The notes: generated by a model not told the origin, from the sequence alone. DNA of 64,000 nt from Flavobacterium sp. M31R6 (GCF_013284035.1 NZ_CP054141.1:3906001-3970000), one strand, 5' to 3'; counted from the first letter of the stretch, positions 34,611 through 44,364 are shown. A program made the numbers and translations.

Positions 34611-35699
34611 CTAAGGTACTATTGTTGTAAATAAATAGATCGAAAATATAACCAACAAAACCACTCCTTGAATAGAAGTTGTTTTACCTGTTCGTAATGA
34701 AAGTGACAATATAAAAAGTGAAAGAATAAATAAAACTGTAGATTTTGAATCAATCCCTAAAGTAAGAGGCAAACCATAATATAAGGAAACAAAAGCAACA
34801 GCAGGAATTGTCAATCCTATACTGGCAAGAGCAGAACCTAATGCTAAATTCAAACTGGACTGCAATCGGTTTTTTCGGGCAGCATGTAAAGCAGATAACC
34901 CTTCGGGCAATAAAACTACCATTGCTATGATAATCCCAACCACAGATTTTGGAGCACCTACCGCATCTATTCCTACTTCTACACTTGGCGAAAGAGCTTT
35001 AGCAGATAGTACAACTGCCACCAAACCAATTAAGAGCAATATCGAGCTTATTATACTTACTTTTTTAGAAGGGGGAGCTTTATGTAGTTCTTGTTTAACC
35101 TCTGTATTTTCAGGTAAAAAATAATCACGATGTTTTACAGTTTGCATCAGTAAGAATGAGCAATAAAGTATTAGTGATATGATTGCTACAAAAAACAACT
35201 GATTTGAATTATACAAAGGACCAGAAATACTAGTGGTATAATTAGGCAGTATAAGTGTTAGAACAGATATTGCTGTGAATACTGTCAATGTAGCACTTAC
35301 TCCATCCAATCGGTATTTTTGTTCCTTAAATTTAATTCCTCCTATCAATAAACATCCACCGACAATCCCATTTATGATAATCATTTCGGAGGCAAATATG
35401 GTATCTCTAGCCAAAACTGCTGTGTCTTTTCCACCAGCCAACATTAAAGAAACTATTAATGCAACCTCGATTGTTGTTATAGCTATAGCCAAAACTAAAG
35501 TTCCCAGCGGTTCACCAACACTTAGCGCAATAACTTCCGAATGATGAACTGCAGCTAAAATACACACTATTAGACTTACAGTTAAAAGCATTAAGTACCA
35601 ACCTCCAAAGTTTAATTGCAATCCTGCATAAATAATACAAGTTAAAATTGGTGCTATAACACTCCAAAAGGGTAGATTATCAGTAAGATCTTTTTCCAT
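34611..35699 (-). CDS. chaA: Calcium/cation:proton antiporter, ChaA type
   Basis: The 362-residue inner-membrane protein has about eleven hydrophobic segments. The two CaCA alpha-repeat motifs are visible as GEPLGTLVLAIAITTIEVALIVSLML near residues 60-85 and VVLLPEGLSALHAARKNRLQSSLNLALGSALASIGLTIPAV near 260-300. It should exchange Ca2+ or monovalent cations for protons. Length matches E. coli ChaA (366). It may be co-transcribed with the M20 gene 110 bp downstream, although no direct evidence is seen. Confidence 0.9.
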   Translation of the reverse strand: MEKDLTDNLPFWSVIAPILTCIIYAGLQLNFGGWYLMLLTVSLIVCILAAVHHSEVIALSVGEPLGTLVLAIAITTIEVALIVSLMLAGGKDTAVLARDTIFASEMIIINGIVGGCLLIGGIKFKEQKYRLDGVSATLTVFTAISVLTLILPNYTTSISGPLYNSNQLFFVAIISLILYCSFLLMQTVKHRDYFLPENTEVKQELHKAPPSKKVSIISSILLLIGLVAVVLSAKALSPSVEVGIDAVGAPKSVVGIIIAMVVLLPEGLSALHAARKNRLQSSLNLALGSALASIGLTIPAVAFVSLYYGLPLTLGIDSKSTVLFILSLFILSLSLRTGKTTSIQGVVLLVIFSIYLFTTIVP

Positions 35700-36142
35700 A
35701 CCAGCTTCATTATTTTAATAATCAACCACAATAGTAAAAAACAACAACCTTAGCTATAAAATTTTGATAACAATAATTATTTGACTAATTGTTTAATCAA
35801 GACGCTAATCAAATATAAACAACATTAATTGAATGCAAATGAGCATTTCGTTTTTTAACAAGTGTTTTTATGTAAATGAATAAAAAAATTCAAAACATAA
35901 TTTTCTTGATTCATTTAAATTTTATAGCATTTTAAAACATTATTTAATTAAAAAAACACACAATATTTTAAAATATTATATTTTTTTAAATGATTTTAAA
36001 ACGCAATTCTTATTCTAAAATTAAAATTTGCACACAGACTATTACAATTAAACAAAAACATTAAAATTTAACATTTGTTCAATATTAATAGCAAAACATT
36101 AATATAACTTTATGATTACTAGTAAATTAAAAAAATAATATT
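35700..36142. other. AT-rich intergenic region
   Basis: Very AT-rich, with several A and T homopolymers, between divergent chaA and the DUF5692 gene. No frame, repeat or clear consensus promoter was recognised. Confidence 0.5.
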
Positions 36143-36832
36143 ATGGAAAAAATTATTCATGTGGTATCAATTTTTCTTAGCTTATTAATTTTGAACGAAG
36201 TTTTTAGACGATCCAAATGGCTTTCAATTATTGTTTTTGTAGGTCTTGCTGGTGTATTAACATTTACAATATGGCCGACAGCAGCAGATCATCCAGATGC
36301 TACCATAAACACTTGGTTCTACACAGCCAAATTGTATTCAGCAATTGCTGGAGCTCTTATTTTTATAGTTATTCGATATACAAAATGGGGCGAAAATAAT
36401 AACTTACTTATTTTTCCCGCATTAATCCTTGCCATAAACATACTAGAAGCTTCTGCAAGAGATTTTGAACTTGGCGGACAAAATGGCGGAATATGGCATT
36501 ATCTCAATGGTGCGGCTGGTATACTTTCTATTATAACCATATCTGGATGGTTGGGTATGAATGTTACAAAAGACAATATAAAAGACATGATTTGGCCTGA
36601 CATGCTTGTATTTTGGATAATTGCTTATGACATTTGGAATTTTGCTTACATTTATTTCTGTGTACCACAACACACTTTTTTCAATGTTGCCGTATTATTT
36701 TCTTGTACCGTTCCTGCTTTATTTATCAAAAAAAGTACTTGGCTTCAGGCTCGCGTCATTACCTTAAGTGCTTGGATGATGTATCTTTTCACATTCAATT
36801 ACTATGCTGAGACAATTCAAAAACCTATATAA
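36143..36832 (+). CDS. DUF5692-family membrane protein
   Basis: The 229-residue protein has seven or so hydrophobic segments. It carries the family-like motifs NEVFRRSKW near residue 18, ILEASARDFELGGQNGGIWHYLNGAAGILSI near 95-125, and WIIAYDIWNFAYIYFCVPQHTFFNVAVLFSCTVPALF near 165-200. I associate it with DUF5692; the function is unknown. The last predicted membrane helix of longer relatives may be missing here; see the 39-codon frame downstream, which could be that helix. The start ATG at 36143 follows an AT-rich leader. Confidence 0.7.
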   Translation: MEKIIHVVSIFLSLLILNEVFRRSKWLSIIVFVGLAGVLTFTIWPTAADHPDATINTWFYTAKLYSAIAGALIFIVIRYTKWGENNNLLIFPALILAINILEASARDFELGGQNGGIWHYLNGAAGILSIITISGWLGMNVTKDNIKDMIWPDMLVFWIIAYDIWNFAYIYFCVPQHTFFNVAVLFSCTVPALFIKKSTWLQARVITLSAWMMYLFTFNYYAETIQKPI

Positions 36833-36852
36833 TGCCAGAATAAAATGAAACT

Positions 36853-36972
36853 ATGTTATTAATTGTAGGTTTTATTAGTTTTGGTGTCAATGCTGCGTTT
36901 GCCTATATACATTTCTCTAAAATGATTGAAGACAAACGATTTGGTTTTGGTCAAGAAGTACACGTGAATTAA
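36853..36972 (+). CDS. 39-residue single-helix membrane peptide, possible detached end of DUF5692 protein
   Basis: The frame encodes MLLIVGFISFGVNAAFAYIH followed by FSKMIEDKRFGFGQEVHVN, one clear membrane helix plus a charged tail. It begins 21 bp after the DUF5692 stop in a different reading frame, with an in-frame stop just upstream at 36841-36843. From memory, full-length DUF5692 proteins end with such a helix and a basic tail, so it may be a frameshifted remnant or a true separate small protein. No ribosome-binding site is obvious. Confidence 0.45.
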   Translation: MLLIVGFISFGVNAAFAYIHFSKMIEDKRFGFGQEVHVN

Positions 36973-37093
36973 CAAAAAAGAATATTAAATAAAAAACAGA
37001 ATAATAGTACAACAATTCTCTTTTTTACTTAAATTTATACTATTAAGCATTGTACATTTTCTAAAGTTTATAAAATTATAAAAATCAATTTTA

Positions 37094-38479
37094 ATGAATA
37101 AGAAAATTATTTACCTATCCATTTTTTGTTTATTCCTAACAAATTTATATTCTCAGATAATAGTTTCTACAAGTCTTGAAGAAGCTATTAACAAAGCTAT
37201 AGATAAAAACATTTCGCTTAAAAATTCGACAATAGAAATTGAGAAATTAAACCTTCAGGAAAAAGGGATTCGCAATAAATATATCCCAACTGTAGAAGCC
37301 TACGCACTATACTCTTATTTTGACAGCAACTTAACGCTAGACCTTCCCACATCAACTATTCCAATTGTAAATATCCCGCTGTTCAACGACAAAGCAACTT
37401 ATGATAACTCGGGTAATTTTTTTATAGGCAGTGTTATGGCAAAAAGCGTATTATTTAGCGGAATGCAAATACCCAATGGAGCCAATGCGGTCAAACAAAA
37501 AGCCATAGGAACAGCTTACCTAAAAGACTCCGAGAAAGACGCCATCATCAAAGATGTAATTAACACTTTTGATCAATTGCGATTAATCAACGAAACCGAA
37601 AAACTAATTAATGATAGTGACAAAAGGTTGAATACCGAAACCAAAAGAGTTTCAAAGGCCATTGAACTGGGGCTAGCCATTCCTTATGACAGGGATAAAA
37701 TAAAACTAGCACTGTTAGAATTAGAATCTAAAAGAATAGAATTAAATGGAAAACGAGCATTACTCTATAAAAAACTCGAGTACCTAACCGGTTATTCCAA
37801 CACAGAAATTAATACTGTACAATACGAAATTGTACCCTATGTTCTTTTTGATACCAATTTAGCCACTGACAATAAACAAGAAATCAAAGCTTTAGAATCA
37901 TTTAAATTGGCAAGTGAGTATTTATTAAAAAAAGAAAAAGGCACTTATCTACCTACCGTTGGCGCTTTTGGAGGCATTACTTATTCCAGTATATTTGATT
38001 TGAAAGGAACTACTTCAACAGTTCCTATTATAAATCAACCACTAAGTCTTGGAGTAAATGAATTTTCACTAAACCCATTGTTAATGGTTGGAGCTGCTAT
38101 GAAATGGGAAATTTTCGCAGGCTTTGAAAGAGAACACAAAATACACGAAGCCAAGCTAAATATCGAAAAAGTTCAAAATCAAATTGATGATACCAAACAA
38201 AAACTGCAATTGCTGTTAGAAAACAACATTGTAAACTATCAGGTATTATTGAAAAAAATTGAAATTTCAAATCAGCAAGAAAAAGTAGCTAAAAACAATT
38301 TAAACTTAGCTTCCAAACAATACAAAGAAGGCCTTATCAATGTTTCGGAACTATTAGAAGCCGAAAATGATTCCTTTAAAGTATCCACCACCAAATTAAA
38401 CACCTTAATAGAAGAGCGATTAGCAGCTATTGAAACTATTATAACTACTGGAGAATTGTCTAAAAAATTATCTAAATAA
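37094..38479 (+). CDS. TolC-family outer membrane efflux protein
   Basis: The 461-residue protein has a signal peptide (FCLFLTNLYSQ) and two TolC-like long alpha-helical repeats: SLEEAINKAIDKNISLKNSTIEIEKLNLQEKG near the start and the second with AKNNLNLASKQYKEGLINVSELLEAENDSFKVSTTKLN near 395-435. It would form the outer membrane channel of the exporter whose adaptor and permease are encoded 9 and 12 bp apart downstream. Length and spacing are normal. Its substrate is unknown. Confidence 0.9.
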   Translation: MNKKIIYLSIFCLFLTNLYSQIIVSTSLEEAINKAIDKNISLKNSTIEIEKLNLQEKGIRNKYIPTVEAYALYSYFDSNLTLDLPTSTIPIVNIPLFNDKATYDNSGNFFIGSVMAKSVLFSGMQIPNGANAVKQKAIGTAYLKDSEKDAIIKDVINTFDQLRLINETEKLINDSDKRLNTETKRVSKAIELGLAIPYDRDKIKLALLELESKRIELNGKRALLYKKLEYLTGYSNTEINTVQYEIVPYVLFDTNLATDNKQEIKALESFKLASEYLLKKEKGTYLPTVGAFGGITYSSIFDLKGTTSTVPIINQPLSLGVNEFSLNPLLMVGAAMKWEIFAGFEREHKIHEAKLNIEKVQNQIDDTKQKLQLLLENNIVNYQVLLKKIEISNQQEKVAKNNLNLASKQYKEGLINVSELLEAENDSFKVSTTKLNTLIEERLAAIETIITTGELSKKLSK

Positions 38480-38488
38480 ACATTATTT

Positions 38489-39442
38489 ATGAAAAGAGCT
38501 ATCACCATACTGTTCCTGATATTGATTGCATTAAGCTGTAATAAACCTAAAAACAATACCCTATTACAAGGAAAAGTAGAGAATGAACAACTTGCAGTAG
38601 TAAGTAAGATTCCTGGTAAAATAATTAAAATATTGGTAAAAGAAGGTGACTTTGTAAAAAAAGGCGACACCTTAGCCATCCTTGATATCCCCGAAGTAGA
38701 CGCCAAAAAAAGTCAAGCCGAAGGTGCTGTAATAAGTGCAAAAGCACAATATTCGATGGCACTAAAGGGTGCTACAGACAACCAAATCAAACAACTTGAA
38801 GCCAAAAAAATGGGACTGAAAGAGCAATATGAGTTTGCCCAAAAATCAATAAACAGATTAAGCAATATGCTCAAAGATTCCTTAGTTTCCCAACAAACTT
38901 TTGATGAAACATTTGCAAAATATCAAGGAGCACAAGCTCAATATAATGCTGTATTAGCCGAAATTGACGAAGCCAAAAAAGGGGCTAGAATCGAACAACA
39001 AACAATGGCTTTGGGTCAACAAGACAGAGCATACGGCGCTTTGCAGGAAGTAGAATCTGCCAACAAAGAGCGCTTTGTAATAGCACCTCAAGATATGAGT
39101 ATTGAAACCATAACACTTAACTTGGGAGAACTAGCCTTGCCAGGTTATACTTTATTTAATGGTTACATAAGTAATAGCACCTACTTCCGATTTACAGTAC
39201 AGGAGAGCCAACTTTCCGGATTCAAAAAAGGACAAGAAATAACCATCAATATCCCCAATTCAGACAGAAAAATAAACGGAAAAATCACAATCATTAAACA
39301 ATTGGGTTCATACGGTAACATTGCAACCGCTTATCCCGATTATGAATTGCAAGAAAGCCTGTTTGAAGTAAAAATTACCCCTGTTAATATTAGCGAAGCA
39401 AAAGATTTAATTACCAAAACAACTGTAACTTTATCATTATAA
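38489..39442 (+). CDS. HlyD-family membrane fusion (adaptor) protein
   Basis: The 317-residue periplasmic adaptor has a lipoprotein-like signal ending ALSC at about residue 18. A split biotinyl-lipoyl domain follows (GKVENEQLAVVSKIPGKIIKILVKEGDFVKKGDTLAILD). A coiled-coil hairpin covers residues about 70-175, and the returning half includes ERFVIAPQDMSIETITLNLGE. It should link the ABC permease and TolC protein of the same operon. It starts 9 bp after the TolC stop. It resembles the YbhG/EmrA type and not RND adaptors. Confidence 0.88.
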   Translation: MKRAITILFLILIALSCNKPKNNTLLQGKVENEQLAVVSKIPGKIIKILVKEGDFVKKGDTLAILDIPEVDAKKSQAEGAVISAKAQYSMALKGATDNQIKQLEAKKMGLKEQYEFAQKSINRLSNMLKDSLVSQQTFDETFAKYQGAQAQYNAVLAEIDEAKKGARIEQQTMALGQQDRAYGALQEVESANKERFVIAPQDMSIETITLNLGELALPGYTLFNGYISNSTYFRFTVQESQLSGFKKGQEITINIPNSDRKINGKITIIKQLGSYGNIATAYPDYELQESLFEVKITPVNISEAKDLITKTTVTLSL

Positions 39443-39444
39443 TT

Positions 39445-40605
39445 ATGCAAAATTTCTTTTCCCTCTTAAAAAGAGAATTTCAATTATTTTGGCAAAATAA
39501 AATCTTACGAATGCTCTTTATAGGGGCACCTTTATTGTATGCCGTTTTATTAGGATATGTGTACAGCAAAGGAAAAGCAACTGATTTACCCATAATCGTG
39601 GTAGATATGGATCAATCCGAAATGAGTTCGAAAGCTATTGAAATGTTTAATGATGACGAAGTTATAACTATCAAAGCACTTTTATTCGACAAGAATAATC
39701 TTTCAAAAATTGCGATTGACAATGAAGCCAATTGTATCGTAATTATTCCAAAAGATTTTCAAAAAATGGTGCTCACCAAACGGTATCCAGAAATAATAAC
39801 TATTGTCAATACTGCAAATATTCTAACGGCAAATTTTTCATCAAATGCTATACAGGTTTGTTTAGGAACCTTAAAAGTAGGCGTTCAAATGGAAACCTTA
39901 AGAAAGCAAGGCGTTCCGGAAAAACTATTAGCATCACAAAATGAGCCTTTCAAAACCACTTTTGTTAAAAAAAACAACCGCAGCAGCAATTACTTATATT
40001 ACTTATGGCCAGGTGTTTTGGCAGCTGTTTTACAACAAGTCATATTATTGGCTCTAGCCTTATCTTTTGCCTCGGAATTTGAGAATGGAACTTTTAAAAT
40101 TTTAGTTGAACAATGCCCTTCGGTTTTAAAAATGATGAGCATAAAAATCGCTCCTTACCTTATTATGAGCTTTGGGGTTTGGTTACTGTATTGGATGTTT
40201 ACCTTTTATTTCCGAATACCTTTTTTCGACAATTTACTCCAACTCACATTTGTGGCAGGAATATTCGTTCTATCTGTATCTTTCATCGGAATATTAGTGA
40301 GTATATTAATTCCAAATCAGCTTAAAGCTACCGAAATTTTAATGGTTATTGCAACTCCTAGCTTTATATTAAGTGGATTCAGTTGGCCATTAAGCCAAAT
40401 GCCCAATTGGGTACAAGGCGTTGCCAATGTAATTCCTTTGACACATTTTTTGAAAGCTTTCAGAATATTAATTATTGAGAATGGTACGCTCTCACAAACT
40501 TGGGATTCCATTAAAAACATGATTATCATAGGAAGTGTTTGTGCGGTTTGGGCTTACATCGCTTTGTATTTTAAGAAAAAATCAGTTCTAAAAAGTGACC
40601 TATAA
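39445..40605 (+). CDS. ABC-2 type transporter permease
   Basis: The 386-residue membrane protein has one N-terminal segment (LRMLFIGAPLLYAVLLGYVYS), a large periplasmic part (about 45-185) and five C-terminal segments. These include PGVLAAVLQQVILLALALSFASEFENGTFKILVEQCPSVLKMM and LMVIATPSFILSGFSWPLSQMPNWVQGVANVIPLTHFLKAFR, a pattern of YbhR/YhhJ-type ABC-2 permeases. It starts 2 bp after the adaptor stop. No ATP-binding subunit lies in this operon, so the ATPase must be elsewhere or the system needs none. A bidirectional terminator follows. Confidence 0.88.
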   Translation: MQNFFSLLKREFQLFWQNKILRMLFIGAPLLYAVLLGYVYSKGKATDLPIIVVDMDQSEMSSKAIEMFNDDEVITIKALLFDKNNLSKIAIDNEANCIVIIPKDFQKMVLTKRYPEIITIVNTANILTANFSSNAIQVCLGTLKVGVQMETLRKQGVPEKLLASQNEPFKTTFVKKNNRSSNYLYYLWPGVLAAVLQQVILLALALSFASEFENGTFKILVEQCPSVLKMMSIKIAPYLIMSFGVWLLYWMFTFYFRIPFFDNLLQLTFVAGIFVLSVSFIGILVSILIPNQLKATEILMVIATPSFILSGFSWPLSQMPNWVQGVANVIPLTHFLKAFRILIIENGTLSQTWDSIKNMIIIGSVCAVWAYIALYFKKKSVLKSDL

Positions 40606-40607
40606 AA

Positions 40608-40644
40608 AACAAAGGCAAGAGAAATGAAACTCTTGCCTTTTGTT
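40608..40644. terminator. Bidirectional terminator after the efflux operon and the ABC-F gene
   Basis: AAAGGCAAGAG pairs with CTCTTGCCTTT around an 8 nt loop, flanked by A's and T's. Confidence 0.8.
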
Positions 40645-40659
40645 ATCTTATGAAAAAAA

Positions 40660-42294
40660 TTATTTTTCGATCTCTTTCATGCTGTCCATTTTCTTGTGAG
40701 CCAAGAAACCGGTTATATCTTCAAAATGTTCTACAACACGTTTATTACCAAATTCGAAAACTTTTGTAGCCAATCCGTCAAGGAAATCACGATCGTGAGA
40801 AACTAAAATTAAAGTACCGTCAAAATCACGCAAAGCATCCTTGATAATATCTTTAGTTTTCATGTCCAAGTGATTTGAAGGCTCATCCAGAATTAATAAA
40901 TTCACAGGCTCAAGCAACAATTTGATCATTGCCAAACGAGTTTTCTCTCCTCCAGAAAGTACTTTTACTTTCTTAGTAATATCATCTCCATGAAACATAA
41001 AAGCTCCAAGAATATTCTTGATTTGTGTTCTTACGTCACCAACAGCAATATCATCTATAGTTTCAAAAATAGTCGCATTTTCATCCAATAAGGCCGCTTG
41101 ATTTTGAGCAAAATATCCAATTTGAGAATTATGGCCAATTTCAACAGAACCGCTATCTGGACCAAACTCCTTCATTATCGCTTTAATCATTGTTGATTTT
41201 CCTTCTCCATTTTTCCCTACAAAAGCTACTTTTTGCCCTCTCTCTATAACAATATTAGCATCTTTGAAAACCACATGATCTCCATAAGATTTAGACATGT
41301 CTTTTACAATAACAGGATATTGTCCAGAACGGGCAGCAGGAGGAAATTTCAATCGCAAAGCCGAGGTATCTACTTCATCAACTTGCACAATAACTAACTT
41401 TTCCAACATTTTTACTCTTGACTGAACTGCATCTGTTTTAGAAAATGTTCCTTTGAAGCGATCGATAAAAGCTCTGTTATCAGCAATCATTTTTTGTTGC
41501 TCGTCATACGCTTTTTGCTGATGCAAACGACGGTCTTTTCTTAACTCCAAATAATGAGTATATTTTGCTTTGTAATCATAAATACGCCCCATCGTCACTT
41601 CGATAGTACGATTGGTAATGTTATCCACAAAAGCTCTATCGTGTGAAATCACTACAACTGCCTTAGCCGAATTAATCAAGAAATCTTCTAACCATTGAAT
41701 ACTTTCGATATCCATGTGATTGGTAGGCTCATCCAGTAAAATTAAATCCGGTTTTTGCAAAAGGATTTTAGCCAATTCGATTCTCATTCTCCATCCTCCA
41801 GAAAACTCCGAAGTTTTACGTGTAAAATCTTCACGAACAAAACCTAGACCTATTAAAATTTTCTCTACTTCGGCTTCATAATTCACCTCTTCAATCGCGT
41901 AGAATTTCTCACTTAAGTCCGAAACTCTTTCGATCAATTTCATATACGCATCACTCTCGTAATCGGTACGAATAGTCAATTGTTCGTTGATTTCATCGAT
42001 TTCGGCTTTCATACTGAAAATTTCACCAAAAGCTTTTGAAGCCTCTTCCATTACCGTAGCTCCATCAGTAGTCAATAAATGCTGTGGCAAATAAGCAACA
42101 ACAGCTTCTTTTGGAACAGAAACATTACCCGTGGAAGGCTTTCCTTGTCCAGCAATAATCTTTAAAAGTGTTGATTTACCAGCACCATTTTTACCCATAA
42201 GGGCAATTTTATCATTTTCATTTATTGCAAAAGAAACATCACTAAAAAGGGTTGTACCACCAAATTGAACCGAAATATCGTTAATTGTAATCAT
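40660..42294 (-). CDS. ABC-F family ATPase
   Basis: The 544-residue soluble protein contains two ATP-binding cassettes with GKNGAGKST and GKNGEGKST Walker A sequences. Signature motifs are FSGGW and LSGGEKTRL, and Walker B motifs are LILLDEPTNHMD and LLILDEPSNHLD. The linker at about residues 245-310 (the P-site tRNA interaction motif region) joins them. ABC-F proteins act on ribosomes, as translation factors or antibiotic-protection factors, and are not transporters. Its closest subgroup (Uup, YbiT, YkpA type) is uncertain. It is transcribed alone on the minus strand. Confidence 0.9.
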   Translation of the reverse strand: MITINDISVQFGGTTLFSDVSFAINENDKIALMGKNGAGKSTLLKIIAGQGKPSTGNVSVPKEAVVAYLPQHLLTTDGATVMEEASKAFGEIFSMKAEIDEINEQLTIRTDYESDAYMKLIERVSDLSEKFYAIEEVNYEAEVEKILIGLGFVREDFTRKTSEFSGGWRMRIELAKILLQKPDLILLDEPTNHMDIESIQWLEDFLINSAKAVVVISHDRAFVDNITNRTIEVTMGRIYDYKAKYTHYLELRKDRRLHQQKAYDEQQKMIADNRAFIDRFKGTFSKTDAVQSRVKMLEKLVIVQVDEVDTSALRLKFPPAARSGQYPVIVKDMSKSYGDHVVFKDANIVIERGQKVAFVGKNGEGKSTMIKAIMKEFGPDSGSVEIGHNSQIGYFAQNQAALLDENATIFETIDDIAVGDVRTQIKNILGAFMFHGDDITKKVKVLSGGEKTRLAMIKLLLEPVNLLILDEPSNHLDMKTKDIIKDALRDFDGTLILVSHDRDFLDGLATKVFEFGNKRVVEHFEDITGFLAHKKMDSMKEIEK

Positions 42295-42437
42295 TATTTT
42301 TGTTTAAAGTTTAATGTTCAAAAGTTTAAAGTTGTGAATATTAAACTGAACATTTTTTTGAAGGCGCAAAGATAGGTTAATTAAAGAATGTGTCAATTAG
42401 ATAATTAGATAATTTTCGCTACATCCAAAAATCTATT

Positions 42438-42480
42438 TTTAAAAAAAAAGCTTCGTAAAAGCACAAAACCTTTACGAAGC
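42438..42480 (-). terminator. Intrinsic terminator after the GlmU-like gene
   Basis: GCTTCGTAAA and TTTACGAAGC (42450-42459 and 42471-42480) form a 10 bp stem with an 11 nt loop, followed by a long T run on the minus strand. Confidence 0.85.
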
Positions 42481-42529
42481 AATTCATTTTAATTATCTCT
42501 TTGCCAAATTGAAAAATTATCTCATTCCT

Positions 42530-43705
42530 TTAATCTTTTCTCCATTTTTTTGATTCCTCAAAAATATGTTCCAAAATAGCAGCTTCAGTTTCATCAAACT
42601 CAACGTTTCTGCGGCTCATCACCAACCTTGCCGTTTCAAAAGCTTTTTTGGTAACATAAGTAGTGAATCCTGCTGCTCCTCCCCAAGAAAAACTCGGCAC
42701 GAAATTACGTGGAAAACCACTTCCAAAAATATTGGCACTTACTCCTACCACAGTTCCTGTATTGAACATGGTGTTGATACCACATTTACTATGATCTCCC
42801 ATCATCAGTCCACAAAACTGAAGACCTGTTTTGGCAAACCCTTCGGTTTCATAACTCCACAATTTAACTTCTTCGTAATTATTTTTGAGATTGGAATTAT
42901 TACTGTCTGCTCCAATATTACACCATTCGCCTAAGACTGAATCCCCAAGAAATCCGTCGTGTCCCTTATTGGAATAAGCAAAAAGCACAGAATTTTTAAC
43001 CTCACCACCAATTCTTGAATATGGTCCAACTGTTGTTGCGCCATAAACTTTGGCTCCCATTTTTACTTGTGCATTTTCGCATAAAGCAAAAGGCCCGCGA
43101 ATGATTGACCCTTCCATTATTTCAGAATCTTTACCTATATATATAGGACCAGCCGAAGCATTCAAGGTAACAAACTCTAATTTAGCTCCTTCTTCAATAA
43201 AAACATTTTCTGGTGCAATTACATTTACACTTTTTGGTATTGGTTGTGATTTCCTATCGGCTGTCAAAAACTCAAAATCTTCACGGATGGCAGTATCATT
43301 CTTGGAAAAAATATCCCAAGTATTTTCGATAATAATACAATTCTCATTGTATTCCAAAATCTCATAAGTATCAAAATCCACAGACTCCTGTTCGTCATTT
43401 GTATAAAAAGCGATAACATCATCTCCTTTGAAAATAGCCTGATTAGGTTCAAGATTACTAACCATTTCCGCCAAAACAGTATTTGGTAAGAAAGAAGCAT
43501 TAATCATTACATTTTCCTCCAACTCTACCATTGGAAATTTCTCTGACAAATATTCCTCAGTTACGGTTGTAGTTGTAGACCCCAAATATGCCTCCCATTT
43601 TTGACGAATCGTCATAATACCAACAAGAATATCGGCAACAGGACGGGTAAAAGTAAAGGGCAACAAAGCATTTCGAGCGGGACCGTCAAAAAGTATGTAG
43701 TTCAT
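42530..43705 (-). CDS. Bacteroidota-type GlmU-like sugar nucleotidyltransferase
   Basis: The 391-residue protein combines an N-terminal nucleotidyltransferase-like part (MNYILFDGPARNALLPFTFTRPVADI) with a C-terminal left-handed beta-helix of hexapeptide repeats from about residue 165 (NVIAPENVFIEEGAKL, SEIMEGSIIRGPFA). It matches the family annotated as alternative GlmU, proposed to make UDP-GlcNAc from glucosamine-1-phosphate for peptidoglycan and lipid A. Enzymatic details in this group are inferred. It ends before a strong terminator. The following rpmE2 gene lies upstream on the same strand, but is separated by its own terminator. Confidence 0.82.
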   Translation of the reverse strand: MNYILFDGPARNALLPFTFTRPVADILVGIMTIRQKWEAYLGSTTTTVTEEYLSEKFPMVELEENVMINASFLPNTVLAEMVSNLEPNQAIFKGDDVIAFYTNDEQESVDFDTYEILEYNENCIIIENTWDIFSKNDTAIREDFEFLTADRKSQPIPKSVNVIAPENVFIEEGAKLEFVTLNASAGPIYIGKDSEIMEGSIIRGPFALCENAQVKMGAKVYGATTVGPYSRIGGEVKNSVLFAYSNKGHDGFLGDSVLGEWCNIGADSNNSNLKNNYEEVKLWSYETEGFAKTGLQFCGLMMGDHSKCGINTMFNTGTVVGVSANIFGSGFPRNFVPSFSWGGAAGFTTYVTKKAFETARLVMSRRNVEFDETEAAILEHIFEESKKWRKD

Positions 43706-43823
43706 AAATTAAATTGTAAATTGTTAAAATGTGATTTGGTTATCACCGCAAAGTTACAACTATTTTTAAATGTTTGCAGAAGTAAGGAATGCCATACGAA
43801 AAGAATATGAAACAAATTTCCAT

Positions 43824-43852
43824 AAAAAAGCCTCGCAAATTGCGAGGCTTTT
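43824..43852 (-). terminator. Intrinsic terminator of rpmE2
   Basis: AAAAGCCTCGCA and TGCGAGGCTTTT pair perfectly (12 bp) around a 3 nt loop, with more T on the minus strand. Confidence 0.85.
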
Positions 43853-43876
43853 AATGTATTTGAAAAACAGTTAAAA

Positions 43877-44128
43877 TTATTTAACGTGTTTAGCGTATTT
43901 AGTTTTGAATTTATCAATACGTCCTGCAGTATCGATAAGTTTAGATTTACCTGTGTAAAAAGGGTGAGAAGTTCTAGAAATCTCCATTTTTACAACTGGA
44001 TATTCAACACCTTCGTGAATAATAGTTTCTCTAGTATCAGCAGTAGATTTAGTGATAAAAACATCTTCATTTGACATGTCTTTAAAAGCAACTAATCTGT
44101 AATTTTCTGGGTGTACACCTTTTTTCAT
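43877..44128 (-). CDS. rpmE2: 50S ribosomal protein L31 type B
   Basis: The 83-residue protein starts [20 protein letters not shown] and contains the type-B core [30 protein letters not shown]. The CxxC zinc ligands of type-A L31 are absent, which identifies the zinc-free B form. It is a component of the large ribosomal subunit. Length is normal for Bacteroidota. A perfect terminator follows at 43824-43852, so it is monocistronic. Confidence 0.96.
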   Translation of the reverse strand: MKKGVHPENYRLVAFKDMSNEDVFITKSTADTRETIIHEGVEYPVVKMEISRTSHPFYTGKSKLIDTAGRIDKFKTKYAKHVK

Positions 44129-44334
44129 CTTGAATCTTTTTTATTTGTTAATTATAACTTGTCTTGAAGCTTTTCTTCTAACAGAAAAGGTATAAACACG
44201 CTATAACTTTTTGTTTTACAATATTATTTTGAGTCTGCAAATTTACACTTATTTTTCAATATACAAACCTTTGTGTAACTTTTTTTATATGGCTGTAAAA
44301 ATCATTTTTTACACGCCATTATATTGGGAATTGC

Positions 44335-44342
44335 TATATTTG
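44335..44342 (+). promoter_or_regulatory. Promoter -7 box of the DUF4199-glycosyltransferase operon
   Basis: TATATTTG fits TAnnTTTG and lies 22 bp before the ATG at 44365. No convincing -33 TTG at the normal distance. Confidence 0.5.
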
Positions 44343-44364
44343 TAGATTAATAAAAACAGTCTCT

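Noticed and set aside
40660..42294. ABC-F ATPase as the missing ATPase of the efflux operon
   Set aside because: ABC-F proteins act on ribosomes, it lies on the opposite strand and a terminator separates it from the operon.
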